Part shown: piece by piece, positions 24,613 to 32,781 of the stretch | Layout: every line of letters starts with the position of its first letter | How positions within the stretch are numbered: the first letter of the stretch is position 1 | Source: Rhizosphaericola sp047606825 | GTDB lineage: Bacteria; Bacteroidota; Bacteroidia; Chitinophagales; Chitinophagaceae | Length of the DNA stretch: 34,778 nucleotides | Direction: 5' to 3' | Assembly (NCBI GenBank): GCA_047606825.1 | Contig: JASGDY010000125.1 | Location: 1-34,778 of the forward strand | Position numbers and translations under genes: made by a program | Notes under the pieces: model-generated | What the model saw: the letters and a program-made list of their open reading frames with translations, nothing else | What the model was told of the DNA's origin: nothing | The model's database searches: none

Positions 24613-25764
24613 TTATTTATGGAAAAGCTGTTTTTTCAGATTTCTTACTTTTCCAAGATATTTATGATAATTAAAATATCTAAAACGTAATATATTGAAT
24701 TTTGCACATATTGGGTATAGCCGTATGTTATTTCTCTTAACGGTTAATCCGTTATCTTTGAAATATTCCAATAGGAACGGTGAACTATACATTAAAAAAG
24801 GACCAGACCCCATATTCTTTACTAGATATGCATATTTGACATAATAGATATCTACATAGACAATAGGAAAATTGTTAAAGGCTGCTTGTAAGTTAAACAG
24901 GTTTTCATGTCTCCTACTGGTTTTGTTTAATACAACTAAATCGATAGGATTTTTGCAGAAAACTAGGTTCATTGGGAGCGTTCCATTGATGCAGACAATT
25001 GTTTTGGCAGTGTTCCAAAAGTAAATCTGTTCTTTCAAGGACAGTCTTTCCGGAGAAACGGACTGGAATCCATTTTCGATGAAACTGCGTTCTATCTTCT
25101 TTTCGCCAAAATCCTTCCATTTGGAATCCTTAAAGTTTTGGCGCGACAGGTAGATAGTATCCTTGAGCTTCATCTGTACAGATGAATAACCCGAATTGCG
25201 TACAACCGCATCAAAAATGGACTTATACTTATTGGAAAAATAAAATTCCGTGCCTGCGTATGCTGGTATAATTACCTCTTTGTATTGTGTTGGTCGGTCG
25301 ATGCGGATAATGTCTTCGTTCTTGACACCCAAAAAATTCATAAACTCCAAAAATGTTCCCTCCATGTAAGCCCGGTGGTCATACTGGCTAATATAAACAA
25401 TTTTCTCTCCTTTGTAATGTTCCACCAGATACCACATCCTTGTTACGAGTTCCATCAAGAAATGTCCCCAATGTCCAAAAAACAGACCAAACCAAATGAC
25501 CGTTTCGTCTTTTCTATCGAGATGGTCTGCATCAAAAGGATATGGTGCGCCATATTTTAGATAACCTTCTTCTTGTATCCCGGATTCGTTTACAAATTTC
25601 CCCTGATTGTCCAATATGCCTCCTGAACCATATCTAGGTCCGTCCGGAATCATTTGTAAGGGCAATACAATCCCTTCACTGACGGATTTTACGCCAATCT
25701 CCCTGTCGTTGACCTTCCTTGTTAAGGCGGGCTTGTCGATATCTTGGTGAGTGTATTGCTTCAT
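24613..25764 (-). CDS. GT61 (DUF563) family glycosyltransferase, copy B
   Basis: 383 residues. The family core is GHWGHFLMELVTRMWYLVEH (97-116), followed by KIVYISQYDHR, RPTQYKEVIIPAY, TIYLSRQNFK and SPERLSLKEQIYFWN. It is a paralogue of the protein encoded at 18065-19204, collinear over almost the full length, and shares the NMGSGPF stretch near the C-terminus. It starts 14 bases after the wzx stop in the direction of transcription. The N-terminal 30 residues differ most between the copies. Confidence 0.9.
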   Translation of the reverse strand: MKQYTHQDIDKPALTRKVNDREIGVKSVSEGIVLPLQMIPDGPRYGSGGILDNQGKFVNESGIQEEGYLKYGAPYPFDADHLDRKDETVIWFGLFFGHWGHFLMELVTRMWYLVEHYKGEKIVYISQYDHRAYMEGTFLEFMNFLGVKNEDIIRIDRPTQYKEVIIPAYAGTEFYFSNKYKSIFDAVVRNSGYSSVQMKLKDTIYLSRQNFKDSKWKDFGEKKIERSFIENGFQSVSPERLSLKEQIYFWNTAKTIVCINGTLPMNLVFCKNPIDLVVLNKTSRRHENLFNLQAAFNNFPIVYVDIYYVKYAYLVKNMGSGPFLMYSSPFLLEYFKDNGLTVKRNNIRLYPICAKFNILRFRYFNYHKYLGKVRNLKKQLFHK

Positions 25765-25778
25765 ATATTACCGAAGAA

Positions 25779-27320
25779 CTATGATGGCTTCTTTTGCACT
25801 AACTTTTTTTTAATAAACGCTTTAAATAAAAATCTTTCTTCATGAGATGTACCTAAGAAATATATGACGAAAGATGTTAAAACAATACTTAATAGCGTGA
25901 AGAGAAAAAAATAAATTAGATTGTCATAGAATTTATTCGAAATAAAATATATCAATAAAATAGAAGTTACACCTACTAATAAAATAGGTACGATTACCTT
26001 TCGCAAAAAGGCAACTATGGACACCTCATGAATTATTCTTTTTAGAAGGAATAGACGTAATATTAGACATATACAAACAGTTATTCCTATGATGGTAAAA
26101 GGGGTATAAACAGGATAACCCAGTTTTAGAAAAACATACGAAATTGGAATATTAAGCATGGTCAATACTCCCACAGTTATTTGATATACCTTTATATGAC
26201 CAGTGGCTTGAAAGGATGCCATTAGGGGATATGAGAGTACATCAACCCATAGGGTCATTATTATTATTCTTGTAAATGTGACTGTATTGGCAGGCACTTT
26301 TGTTAGCCATATTTTCAAAATAAATGGTAGCTTAAATATAACTGGGAGCGTAATTATATAAAGTAAGAAAAAAGCATATTTAGATGATTGAAAAACCAGA
26401 TTAATCATATTTTTCTTATCTCCCTGCGCATAATATTTCGTAATTTGAGGTCGTGTGGCTGTCATAAAATTTTGGACAAATCCATTTAGTGCGGTACTAA
26501 TTTGAAATGCGATGCTTCTTGCTGTATTTACAACCGGCCCAAAGAATATATTTAATAGAATATTGACCCCCTGGTTATTAAACAGACTGGATAAAGTTCC
26601 AAATAAGTTCCATCCAGAATAGGATAGTATTTCTTTGAATTTATTTTTGTCCCAATAATATTTGAAGTGACTTTCTTTAAAGTTTTTTAGACAATATACT
26701 TTGTATAATGTAGTTATTACAAATGTGACAATGCAGATTAGTATAGCATAACTTATCAATTTGTCAATTGGAGAAATGATAAGTAAATACACTATTATTA
26801 GTTTTAACACTACCTCCAATATGCTTAGATAAGCAAAAATATTCATACGTTCCCTAGCTATAACTAACGCGTCGTAAGGGATTTGAAACATCGTTAACAT
26901 AAAAGACAGAATAGAGAATTGATACACCCAATTAGCTGCTGTTAGGCGATTTTCTGGAATTGTCATTCTATGATTTAAAAACCATAAGCCTAATGTTTCT
27001 GCCAATATCAATATTATGACTGCAATGAAACAATATATTAATAATGTTAGACTAAATATATTTTTTAATTGTTCGTAATTTTTTTGTCCTAGTTCGAAAG
27101 CGAAGAAACGTTGAGACGCAGTTGCCATTGTCCCACTTAAGAAAGAGAACATTGTAACCACGCCACCAACAACATTGTACAAGCCATAATCTGTTACTCC
27201 TAATACATTCAAAACTTCCCGTACTGTAAAGAGTTGTACTCCCATCGTCAGAATCATTCTGAAGTATAGAAATAATGTATTTTTGGCTATGCGTTTGGAA
27301 TGTTGCTCGTTGTCTGACAT
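25779..27320 (-). CDS. wzx: Wzx-type polysaccharide flippase
   Basis: 513 residues with about 14 predicted membrane helices, the length and helix number of Wzx/MATE-like flippases (MVF superfamily). The N-terminus SKRIAKNTLFLYFRMI leads into the first helix. LGVTDYGLYNVVGGVVTMF (about 39-57) is the conserved second-helix region of polysaccharide_synt proteins. Charged residues within helices are present, as expected for a carrier of lipid-linked sugar-phosphate units. The role is to move the undecaprenyl-diphosphate-linked repeat unit across the inner membrane. It is strongly AT-rich. Confidence 0.88.
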   Translation of the reverse strand: MSDNEQHSKRIAKNTLFLYFRMILTMGVQLFTVREVLNVLGVTDYGLYNVVGGVVTMFSFLSGTMATASQRFFAFELGQKNYEQLKNIFSLTLLIYCFIAVIILILAETLGLWFLNHRMTIPENRLTAANWVYQFSILSFMLTMFQIPYDALVIARERMNIFAYLSILEVVLKLIIVYLLIISPIDKLISYAILICIVTFVITTLYKVYCLKNFKESHFKYYWDKNKFKEILSYSGWNLFGTLSSLFNNQGVNILLNIFFGPVVNTARSIAFQISTALNGFVQNFMTATRPQITKYYAQGDKKNMINLVFQSSKYAFFLLYIITLPVIFKLPFILKIWLTKVPANTVTFTRIIIMTLWVDVLSYPLMASFQATGHIKVYQITVGVLTMLNIPISYVFLKLGYPVYTPFTIIGITVCICLILRLFLLKRIIHEVSIVAFLRKVIVPILLVGVTSILLIYFISNKFYDNLIYFFLFTLLSIVLTSFVIYFLGTSHEERFLFKAFIKKKLVQKKPS

Positions 27321-27413
27321 GAAATAATATACCCTTTTTTTATTCTTTATATTTATTGTTCTTTATTTGTTCTCCGCAAAGTCTCTTATAGGAGGCTTCG
27401 TGGGGAAGATAAT

Positions 27414-27441
27414 GCGAGCGAGATTGCTTTGCTCCGCTCGC
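27414..27441. repeat. Hairpin in the ugd-wzx gap
   Basis: GCGAGCG (27414-27420) pairs with CGCTCGC (27435-27441) in the 142-base gap between ugd and wzx. No T run follows in the direction of transcription, so it is probably not a complete terminator. It may belong to the dispersed hairpin population. Confidence 0.55.
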
Positions 27442-27462
27442 ACTGTGAGGTCGATTTTTGTC

Positions 27463-28854
27463 CTAACTCCCAATACTATATACCTTAAACCCAATCTCCG
27501 CCAGTTTCTTTTTGTCCAGAATCCTTCTGCCGTCAAAGAGAAATGCGGGTTTCAGCATATTGTCATAGATGCGTTGCCAGTCGTAATCCTTAAATTCGTC
27601 CCATTCCGTCAGTACGGCGATGGCATGTGCGCCTTTGCTGGTTTCGTAAGGATCTTGCTGTACACTTACCTGTTTGCGATTTTCCTCCGGTGTCCTTGAT
27701 TGGAGATAGTCAAGGTCAGCGAATACCTGTTTTTCCGGTACTTTGGGGTCATATACTGCTACATGCGCCTGTTCGTTGACAAGCGTGTCCGCTACATGGA
27801 TCGCAGGGCTTTCGCGTGTATCGTTGGTATCCTTTTTAAATGCCCAACCGAGGAATGCGATTTTCTTTCCGGCGACCGTGTTGTACAAGGTCTTGACGAT
27901 ATTGAGCGCAAATCGGTCTTTCTGGTGGTCGTTGAGGATGATGACCTGTTCCCAATAGTCGGCGACCTTGACCAGACCGAGCGAGCGGGCGATATAGACG
28001 AGGTTGAGGATATCCTTCTGGAAGCAGGAACCGCCGAAGCCAACGGATGCCTTGAGGAACTTACTGCCCAGTCTGGAATCCGCTCCAATCGCACGCGCGA
28101 TTTCGTTGATGTCCGCGCCTGTATGCTCACACACTTCCGAGAAGGCGTTGATGGATGAGATGCGTTGCGCCAGGAAGGCATTGGCCGCCAGCTTCGACAG
28201 TTCGGAAGACCACACATTGGTGGTCAATATATTGGCTTCCGGCACCCAGTTTTTATAGACATCGACCAGGGACTGGATGGCTTGGCGACCCGATTCCGTG
28301 GTATAGTCACCGCCGATCAACACCCTGTCCGGCTTGTGTAAGTCCTCGACAGCCGTACCTTCCGCCAGAAACTCTGGGTTGGAAAGGATGTCGAATTGTA
28401 CACCCTGACCGAGGTTGTCAAATATATTTTTCAGTGCCGAAGCCGTCCTTACGGGCAGCGTAGATTTTTCGATGATGATTTTCCGGGTTTTGGAGACGGA
28501 TGCAATCTGTCGGGCGCAAAGCTCGATATATTTGAGGTCTGCCGCCTGTCCTTTGCCGATCCCATAGTTTTTGGTCGGTGTATTGACGGAGATGAAGATA
28601 GCGTCGGCTTCGTCAATCGCCTTGTCCACTTCGGTGGAGAAGAACAGGTTGCGACCACGCGCTTCCTTGACGACGTCCTCGAGTCCGGGTTCAAATACCG
28701 GCAGGTCATAGTCTTCGGAGTTCCATGCCTGGATACGGCTGGTATTGAGGTCGACGACCGTGACTTGTATATGTGGACATTTTTGTGCAATGACTGACAT
28801 CGTGGGACCGCCCACGTAACCGGCACCGATACAACAAATTTTGGTAATGTTCAT
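27463..28854 (-). CDS. ugd: UDP-glucose 6-dehydrogenase, eukaryote-like
   Basis: 463 residues. The NAD-binding motif is CCIGAGYVGGP (7-17), then VTVVDLN, PVFEPGLEDVV, FISVNTPTK, SNPEFLAEGTA and ELSKLAANAFLAQRISSIN. The catalytic cysteine is C277 in GFGGSCFQKD. It ends with PAFLFDGRR. The enzyme makes UDP-glucuronate from UDP-glucose with two NAD. The length and motif order match animal-type UGDH (about 490 residues) better than the shorter enterobacterial Ugd (about 390). It supplies GlcA for the polymer, and it is much richer in GC than the GT genes to its left. The gap to wzc (28855-29129) holds hairpin repeats. Confidence 0.97.
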   Translation of the reverse strand: MNITKICCIGAGYVGGPTMSVIAQKCPHIQVTVVDLNTSRIQAWNSEDYDLPVFEPGLEDVVKEARGRNLFFSTEVDKAIDEADAIFISVNTPTKNYGIGKGQAADLKYIELCARQIASVSKTRKIIIEKSTLPVRTASALKNIFDNLGQGVQFDILSNPEFLAEGTAVEDLHKPDRVLIGGDYTTESGRQAIQSLVDVYKNWVPEANILTTNVWSSELSKLAANAFLAQRISSINAFSEVCEHTGADINEIARAIGADSRLGSKFLKASVGFGGSCFQKDILNLVYIARSLGLVKVADYWEQVIILNDHQKDRFALNIVKTLYNTVAGKKIAFLGWAFKKDTNDTRESPAIHVADTLVNEQAHVAVYDPKVPEKQVFADLDYLQSRTPEENRKQVSVQQDPYETSKGAHAIAVLTEWDEFKDYDWQRIYDNMLKPAFLFDGRRILDKKKLAEIGFKVYSIGS

Positions 28855-28910
28855 TGTGATTTGATAATTTGTTTATTTGATGATTTGATAATCCCGTTTG
28901 TTCCCGTTGC

Positions 28911-29104
28911 TGTTCGCGATGTTAGCGGAGCGCATCGCGAACGACTGATAAAAACGGATTTAAAATCCGGTCTATCTCTCGTTCGACTTGCCCTTCGGAA
29001 CAGGTCGAACAGCGCTGTAATCCCGTACAGCGTTTTTTTATACATCAGCCCAATTGCCTCTCTTCGGTTCTGCCCCTCTCACGTGGGAGAGGGGTAGGGG
29101 TGAG
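28911..29104. repeat. Hairpin repeats in the wzc-ugd gap
   Basis: Several stems in a row: GTTCGCGATG (28912-28921)/CATCGCGAAC (28933-28942), CGGATTTAAAATCCG near 28955-28969, and GTTCGAC...GTCGAAC (28981-29009). The end of the gap (29054-29104) carries a copy of the module with CCCCTCTC...GAGAGGGG, in the same orientation as at 33190. The gap is 275 bases and splits the leftward operon. Confidence 0.8.
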
Positions 29105-29129
29105 GTCTAGTCACAATAATCCCACATCT

Positions 29130-31589
29130 CTATTTTTTAATCCTCGCTACCATTCGTTGGAAAAAGCTCTTTTTTGTATCATGTCCATATCCGTAACCAT
29201 AGCCATACCCGTATCCGTAACCATAGCCATACCCGTAACGTCCGGAGGCTTTTTCCTTGATATCGTTGAGGACGATGTAGACATCGTTCTTCTTGCCTTT
29301 TTTCTTGAACTCGTTGACTAGTACCAGTTGTTTTTTGTACGTATAGTTTTCCCGGGCGATATACAGGGCTGTATCCGAATATTTAGCGAGCAGCAAGGCA
29401 TCGCTTACGAGGCCAAAAGGTGGCGCGTCCAGTATGATGATGTCGTACTGCGTCTGGAGATAACTGATGAGTTCTTTCGCCCGTTGGTTCTGCAAAAGTT
29501 CCGTCGGGTTGGGTGGTATCGGCCCTGACAGGATGATGTCAAAATTGCTGTCTTCTGTATGGGTGATGATCTCTGGAGGGCTGATCTTGGTAATGAGGAA
29601 GTTGCTGACACCACCCTTAGGGGAGGATACTTGCAGGTATTCTCCCAGTTTAGGTTTCCGCAGATCCAGGTCTACCACGACTGTACGTTTGCCGAGCGAG
29701 GCAAATGCCCTTGCCAGGTTGAGGCAGATATAGGACTTGCCCTCGCCACCCATGCTGGAGGTGAAGAGGATGGTGTTGGATTTGCCGTCGTCGATGCCCA
29801 GGGTAAACTGTACATTGGCACGGAGGGTCCTGAACTGCTCTGCCAGTATGGAACGGCTTTCCTTCAGGAAGTCGATGGGGTGCGGATCTTCCACATGCGC
29901 GATGCCGCCAATCATGGCGCTAGATCCGGCCTCTTCAATGTCTTTCTCGGAAGTGATCCTTGTGTCCAACAGGTTTTTCAGGAACAGCAGACCGTAAGGA
30001 ATGATAAGCCCTAGAAGTCCACAGGCTGCCATGATAATCAATTTCTTGGGCTTGAATGGCTGGGCTTCGGCGGATGGGGAGTCTATGACCCTGGCGTTGG
30101 CAATATTGGATGCCTTGGTAATCGCCATCTCTTCCCGGCGTTGGAGGAGGTAGAGGTAGAGCGTCTGCTTGATCTGTTGGTTTCTCGACAGTCCGACAAA
30201 TTCCTTTTCCTTGTCCGGGGTCTGGTGGATGAAGTCCTCTATCTTGCTGTTCTGCTGCGCCGCCGAGTTGCGTCCGATGGACAGTGCCTGCTTCATGTTG
30301 CGCATATTGGCAACCAGGTCCTGCTTGGCCTGGTTGACTTGCTGGGACAGTGCTATCATACCCGGATTGTTCTGCGTGTTGTTGACGGACAGGCGTTCCC
30401 GTTGCAGTACCAAGGTATTGTATTTTTCCAACAAGGCCTGAAAGGTCGGGTCGGCAGAAGTAAGTAGGGAGGGGACAGGCCGATTATCGTTCTGTGTATT
30501 CTGTACATAGTCCAACATGGTATTGACGACCGTCAACTGTACCTGCGCCTCGTTCAACTGCTTTTCATAATCCGAGGTGGAGGAGATGACCGCCTGCGCC
30601 TGCGCTTGCAGGTCGGCGAGATTATTTTTCTTTTTATAGTCCGCCAATCCTTGTTCCGCATCGGAAAGTTCACCATTGACAAGGTCTAGGCGTTCATTTA
30701 TGAAGGCGATGGTGCTGTCGGCATAGGCATTTTTCTGGTCTTTGTTGGATTTGATATATTCCTTGATCAGGGTGTCCAGTATGTTTTCCCCTTGGGTCGG
30801 TATGGCGACCGGAAGGGTGAGATTAATGGCACTGACCAGTTTATTGGGGATTTCCGCGTCCAGGTTGAGAAGGTAGTTCTGGACAGTCGACTTGATGGGA
30901 CTGACGGAAAAACTGTATTCTGTTTCTTTGTCTATGGGGTTTGTGGTTGGATGCAGGACAAATTTTCCAATAGACAAGTAGGATCCATCGCTGTTTTTGG
31001 AAATCAAGGGGATGCTGTCTCCCCATTTGACCGAAAATGTGGAATCGTCCAAGTCCTTGATGCTACGGGTCAGTTCCATTTTCCCGTTCTTTAGACAGGC
31101 CAACGTGTAGGCATTGGAGGTATTGACATCCGCATCGTCAGCCAAAACGACCTCAAAAGGCTTGTCGTTGTACATTTGCCGCTCTCCCCAAAACATGTTT
31201 TTGGTATAGACGATATTGAGGTGCATGTCATTGACCACCTTGCGCATGAGGTCGCGTGTCTGGAGTATCAACAGTTCATTGTCCACTGAGCTTTTGACAT
31301 TTAATAGACTACTCAAATCCCCAAAAGAAGAACCTCCCCCAGAAGAAGAAGAACCACTACCCAGCATACCGGACATGCCGCCTTTCTGGTCATCGTCCAC
31401 CATCAGGGAAGCATTGACATTGTACTGCGGCTCCGTGTGCTTGATATAGATAAAGCCTAAGACCAGCATGATCGCGACACCGACGACAAACCATTTCCAG
31501 TGGTCGATGATGTCCGACAATATTTTTTCAAAATCGATGGATTCGTTGGTTTCCGCCTGGCTGTTGCTCTGTATTAATGGTTCCGTCAT
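29130..31589 (-). CDS. wzc: Wzc-type tyrosine autokinase / polysaccharide co-polymerase
   Basis: 819 residues. The N-terminal Wzz domain has a membrane helix at about 33-52 (WKWFVVGVAIMLVLGFIYI), then a long periplasmic coiled coil. A second helix lies at about 514-538, preceded by the proline-rich EAQPFKPKK. The cytoplasmic BY-kinase domain shows Walker A SSMGGEGKS (K618), Walker A' VVVDLDLRKP (D640) and Walker B IIILDAPP (D721). The tail is RYGYGYG...: nine tyrosines at 785-801, each followed by glycine, which are the probable autophosphorylation sites, then HDTKKSFF and a basic end. Wzc controls chain length and export with Wza and Wzy. The cognate phosphatase Wzb is not seen in this window. 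Confidence 0.95.
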   Translation of the reverse strand: MTEPLIQSNSQAETNESIDFEKILSDIIDHWKWFVVGVAIMLVLGFIYIKHTEPQYNVNASLMVDDDQKGGMSGMLGSGSSSSGGGSSFGDLSSLLNVKSSVDNELLILQTRDLMRKVVNDMHLNIVYTKNMFWGERQMYNDKPFEVVLADDADVNTSNAYTLACLKNGKMELTRSIKDLDDSTFSVKWGDSIPLISKNSDGSYLSIGKFVLHPTTNPIDKETEYSFSVSPIKSTVQNYLLNLDAEIPNKLVSAINLTLPVAIPTQGENILDTLIKEYIKSNKDQKNAYADSTIAFINERLDLVNGELSDAEQGLADYKKKNNLADLQAQAQAVISSTSDYEKQLNEAQVQLTVVNTMLDYVQNTQNDNRPVPSLLTSADPTFQALLEKYNTLVLQRERLSVNNTQNNPGMIALSQQVNQAKQDLVANMRNMKQALSIGRNSAAQQNSKIEDFIHQTPDKEKEFVGLSRNQQIKQTLYLYLLQRREEMAITKASNIANARVIDSPSAEAQPFKPKKLIIMAACGLLGLIIPYGLLFLKNLLDTRITSEKDIEEAGSSAMIGGIAHVEDPHPIDFLKESRSILAEQFRTLRANVQFTLGIDDGKSNTILFTSSMGGEGKSYICLNLARAFASLGKRTVVVDLDLRKPKLGEYLQVSSPKGGVSNFLITKISPPEIITHTEDSNFDIILSGPIPPNPTELLQNQRAKELISYLQTQYDIIILDAPPFGLVSDALLLAKYSDTALYIARENYTYKKQLVLVNEFKKKGKKNDVYIVLNDIKEKASGRYGYGYGYGYGYGYGYGYGHDTKKSFFQRMVARIKK
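29190..29237. repeat. Two perfect 24-bp tandem repeats in the wzc tail
   Basis: 29190-29213 and 29214-29237 are identical 24-base units, each encoding Tyr-Gly four times on the minus strand. One further Tyr-Gly pair follows at 29184-29189. Gain or loss of a unit would change the number of tail tyrosines by four without breaking the frame. Confidence 0.95.
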
Positions 31590-31633
31590 AATCTAGGATG
31601 CGCTGGTAAAGAAATTAAAATAAAAAAAGCGAA

Positions 31634-31779
31634 TCAAGCGTTGGATTTTTATGACTACTGATTGATGACCAACGACAACCGTTCCGTCCCCTCTCTGAAA
31701 GAAGAGGACTACTTTGCGGGTAAATCTGTCTATTTTCATCAATGTGTACATTCTTTTCATAAAAATTTGCAACGCTTGA
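31634..31779. repeat. MITE-like element or structured leader between wza and wzc
   Basis: TCAAGCGTTGGATTTTTATG (31634-31653) and its near reverse complement CATAAAAATTTGCAACGC plus TTGA (31758-31779) flank 104 bases. The first ten bases match perfectly. No frame inside is coding. The 146-base length with terminal inverted repeats fits a miniature element, but a cis-acting mRNA structure in the wza-wzc gap is equally possible. Confidence 0.55.
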
Positions 31780-31840
31780 CGCGCATAAAATAGAATAGAT
31801 AGATAGTAACAGGTATTAAACGAATATATTTATAAAATTA

Positions 31841-32680
31841 TTAGTCAAGCTTGGTCCAAAGCAATATCAGCATCGTGACAATGGATACCCCCAGGCCGAT
31901 CTTGGTATAGACGGGACTGTTGAGGCTCTGGATCTTCGCCTTGTTGGGTTCCACATAGATGACATCCCTTTGCTTTAGGAAAAAATAAGGCTGGTGTACC
32001 AAGTCCTTGGAATTCAGGTTGAAACGACGCATGGTCATACTGCCCGCAGAATCCCGCATAAGGATGATATTGGTGCGCTTCCCGTAGATGGTTAGGTCTC
32101 CCGCCATCAACAGGGCATCCAATATGGTATTCTTTTCGTTGCCCATATAGTAGTAGCCGGGACGGTTGACCTCACCCAGCACCCCGATCTTGTTGTTGAC
32201 AAAGCGGATATTGACTGTCGCATATTTATAGATACTGTCGGCTTTGTTCTGTATTACGGCACGCGCCTCGTCCGTCGTGAGACCTTCGAGCTGTATCTTG
32301 CCAAATACTGGCAGGTTGACCTTGCCTTCCTTGTCCACCAGGAATCCGACACCGTCACTACCAATCGAGGTCTGTCCGCCACCGATTAGGAACTGGCCGC
32401 TCGAGGCATTGGGTGCAACGGCTGTCTGTGCAGCCCCATTCACGTTGTTGAGATTGGAATTGGCAACAGGATCGGTGAGTTGCAACGTGATGTTGAGGAT
32501 GTCGTCCGGCTGGATTTTCAGTTGGTTTTGTTGGGCATAAGCAATCTGTGTGACGGTAGAGTCGGAAACGTCACCGAAGTACGGCGTTTCTTTCATGAAC
32601 TGTTTTTCCGAACACGAGACCAGAGCTAGACTTAGGAGTAGACCCGAAAGCAGGGAAAAACCTATTTGCCTTGAACGCAT
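31841..32680 (-). CDS. wza: Wza-type polysaccharide export lipoprotein
   Basis: 279 residues. The signal ends with the lipobox ALVSC (C23). A polysaccharide export (Poly_export/BexD) domain starts near QNQLKIQPDDILNITL (about 50-66) and includes VDKEGKVNLPVFGKIQLEGLT. It is followed by a SLBB-type beta-grasp motif (VLGEVNRPGYYYMGNEKNTILDALLMAGDL, positions split here as VLGEVNRPGYY and TILDALLMAG). The protein ends with a membrane helix (IGLGVSIVTMLILLWTKL). It is shorter than E. coli Wza (379), which is normal in Bacteroidota. It is the first gene of the leftward locus; an inverted repeat lies 60-100 bases upstream. Confidence 0.94.
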   Translation of the reverse strand: MRSRQIGFSLLSGLLLSLALVSCSEKQFMKETPYFGDVSDSTVTQIAYAQQNQLKIQPDDILNITLQLTDPVANSNLNNVNGAAQTAVAPNASSGQFLIGGGQTSIGSDGVGFLVDKEGKVNLPVFGKIQLEGLTTDEARAVIQNKADSIYKYATVNIRFVNNKIGVLGEVNRPGYYYMGNEKNTILDALLMAGDLTIYGKRTNIILMRDSAGSMTMRRFNLNSKDLVHQPYFFLKQRDVIYVEPNKAKIQSLNSPVYTKIGLGVSIVTMLILLWTKLD

Positions 32681-32741
32681 ACGTTATCAGGGATTTTTAT
32701 AAAAAAAGATAAATATAAAATAATATTATTAAACGTACATA

Positions 32742-32781
32742 AAATTTTTCATTCATTACACATAGGAAGAATGAAAAATTT
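32742..32781. promoter_or_regulatory. 13-bp perfect inverted repeat upstream of wza
   Basis: AAATTTTTCATTC (32742-32754) and its exact reverse complement GAATGAAAAATTT (32769-32781) flank 14 bases. It lies 62 bases before the wza start, in the region where the operon promoter must be. It is a candidate operator or leader hairpin. No convincing TAnnTTTG box is seen beside it. Confidence 0.5.
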
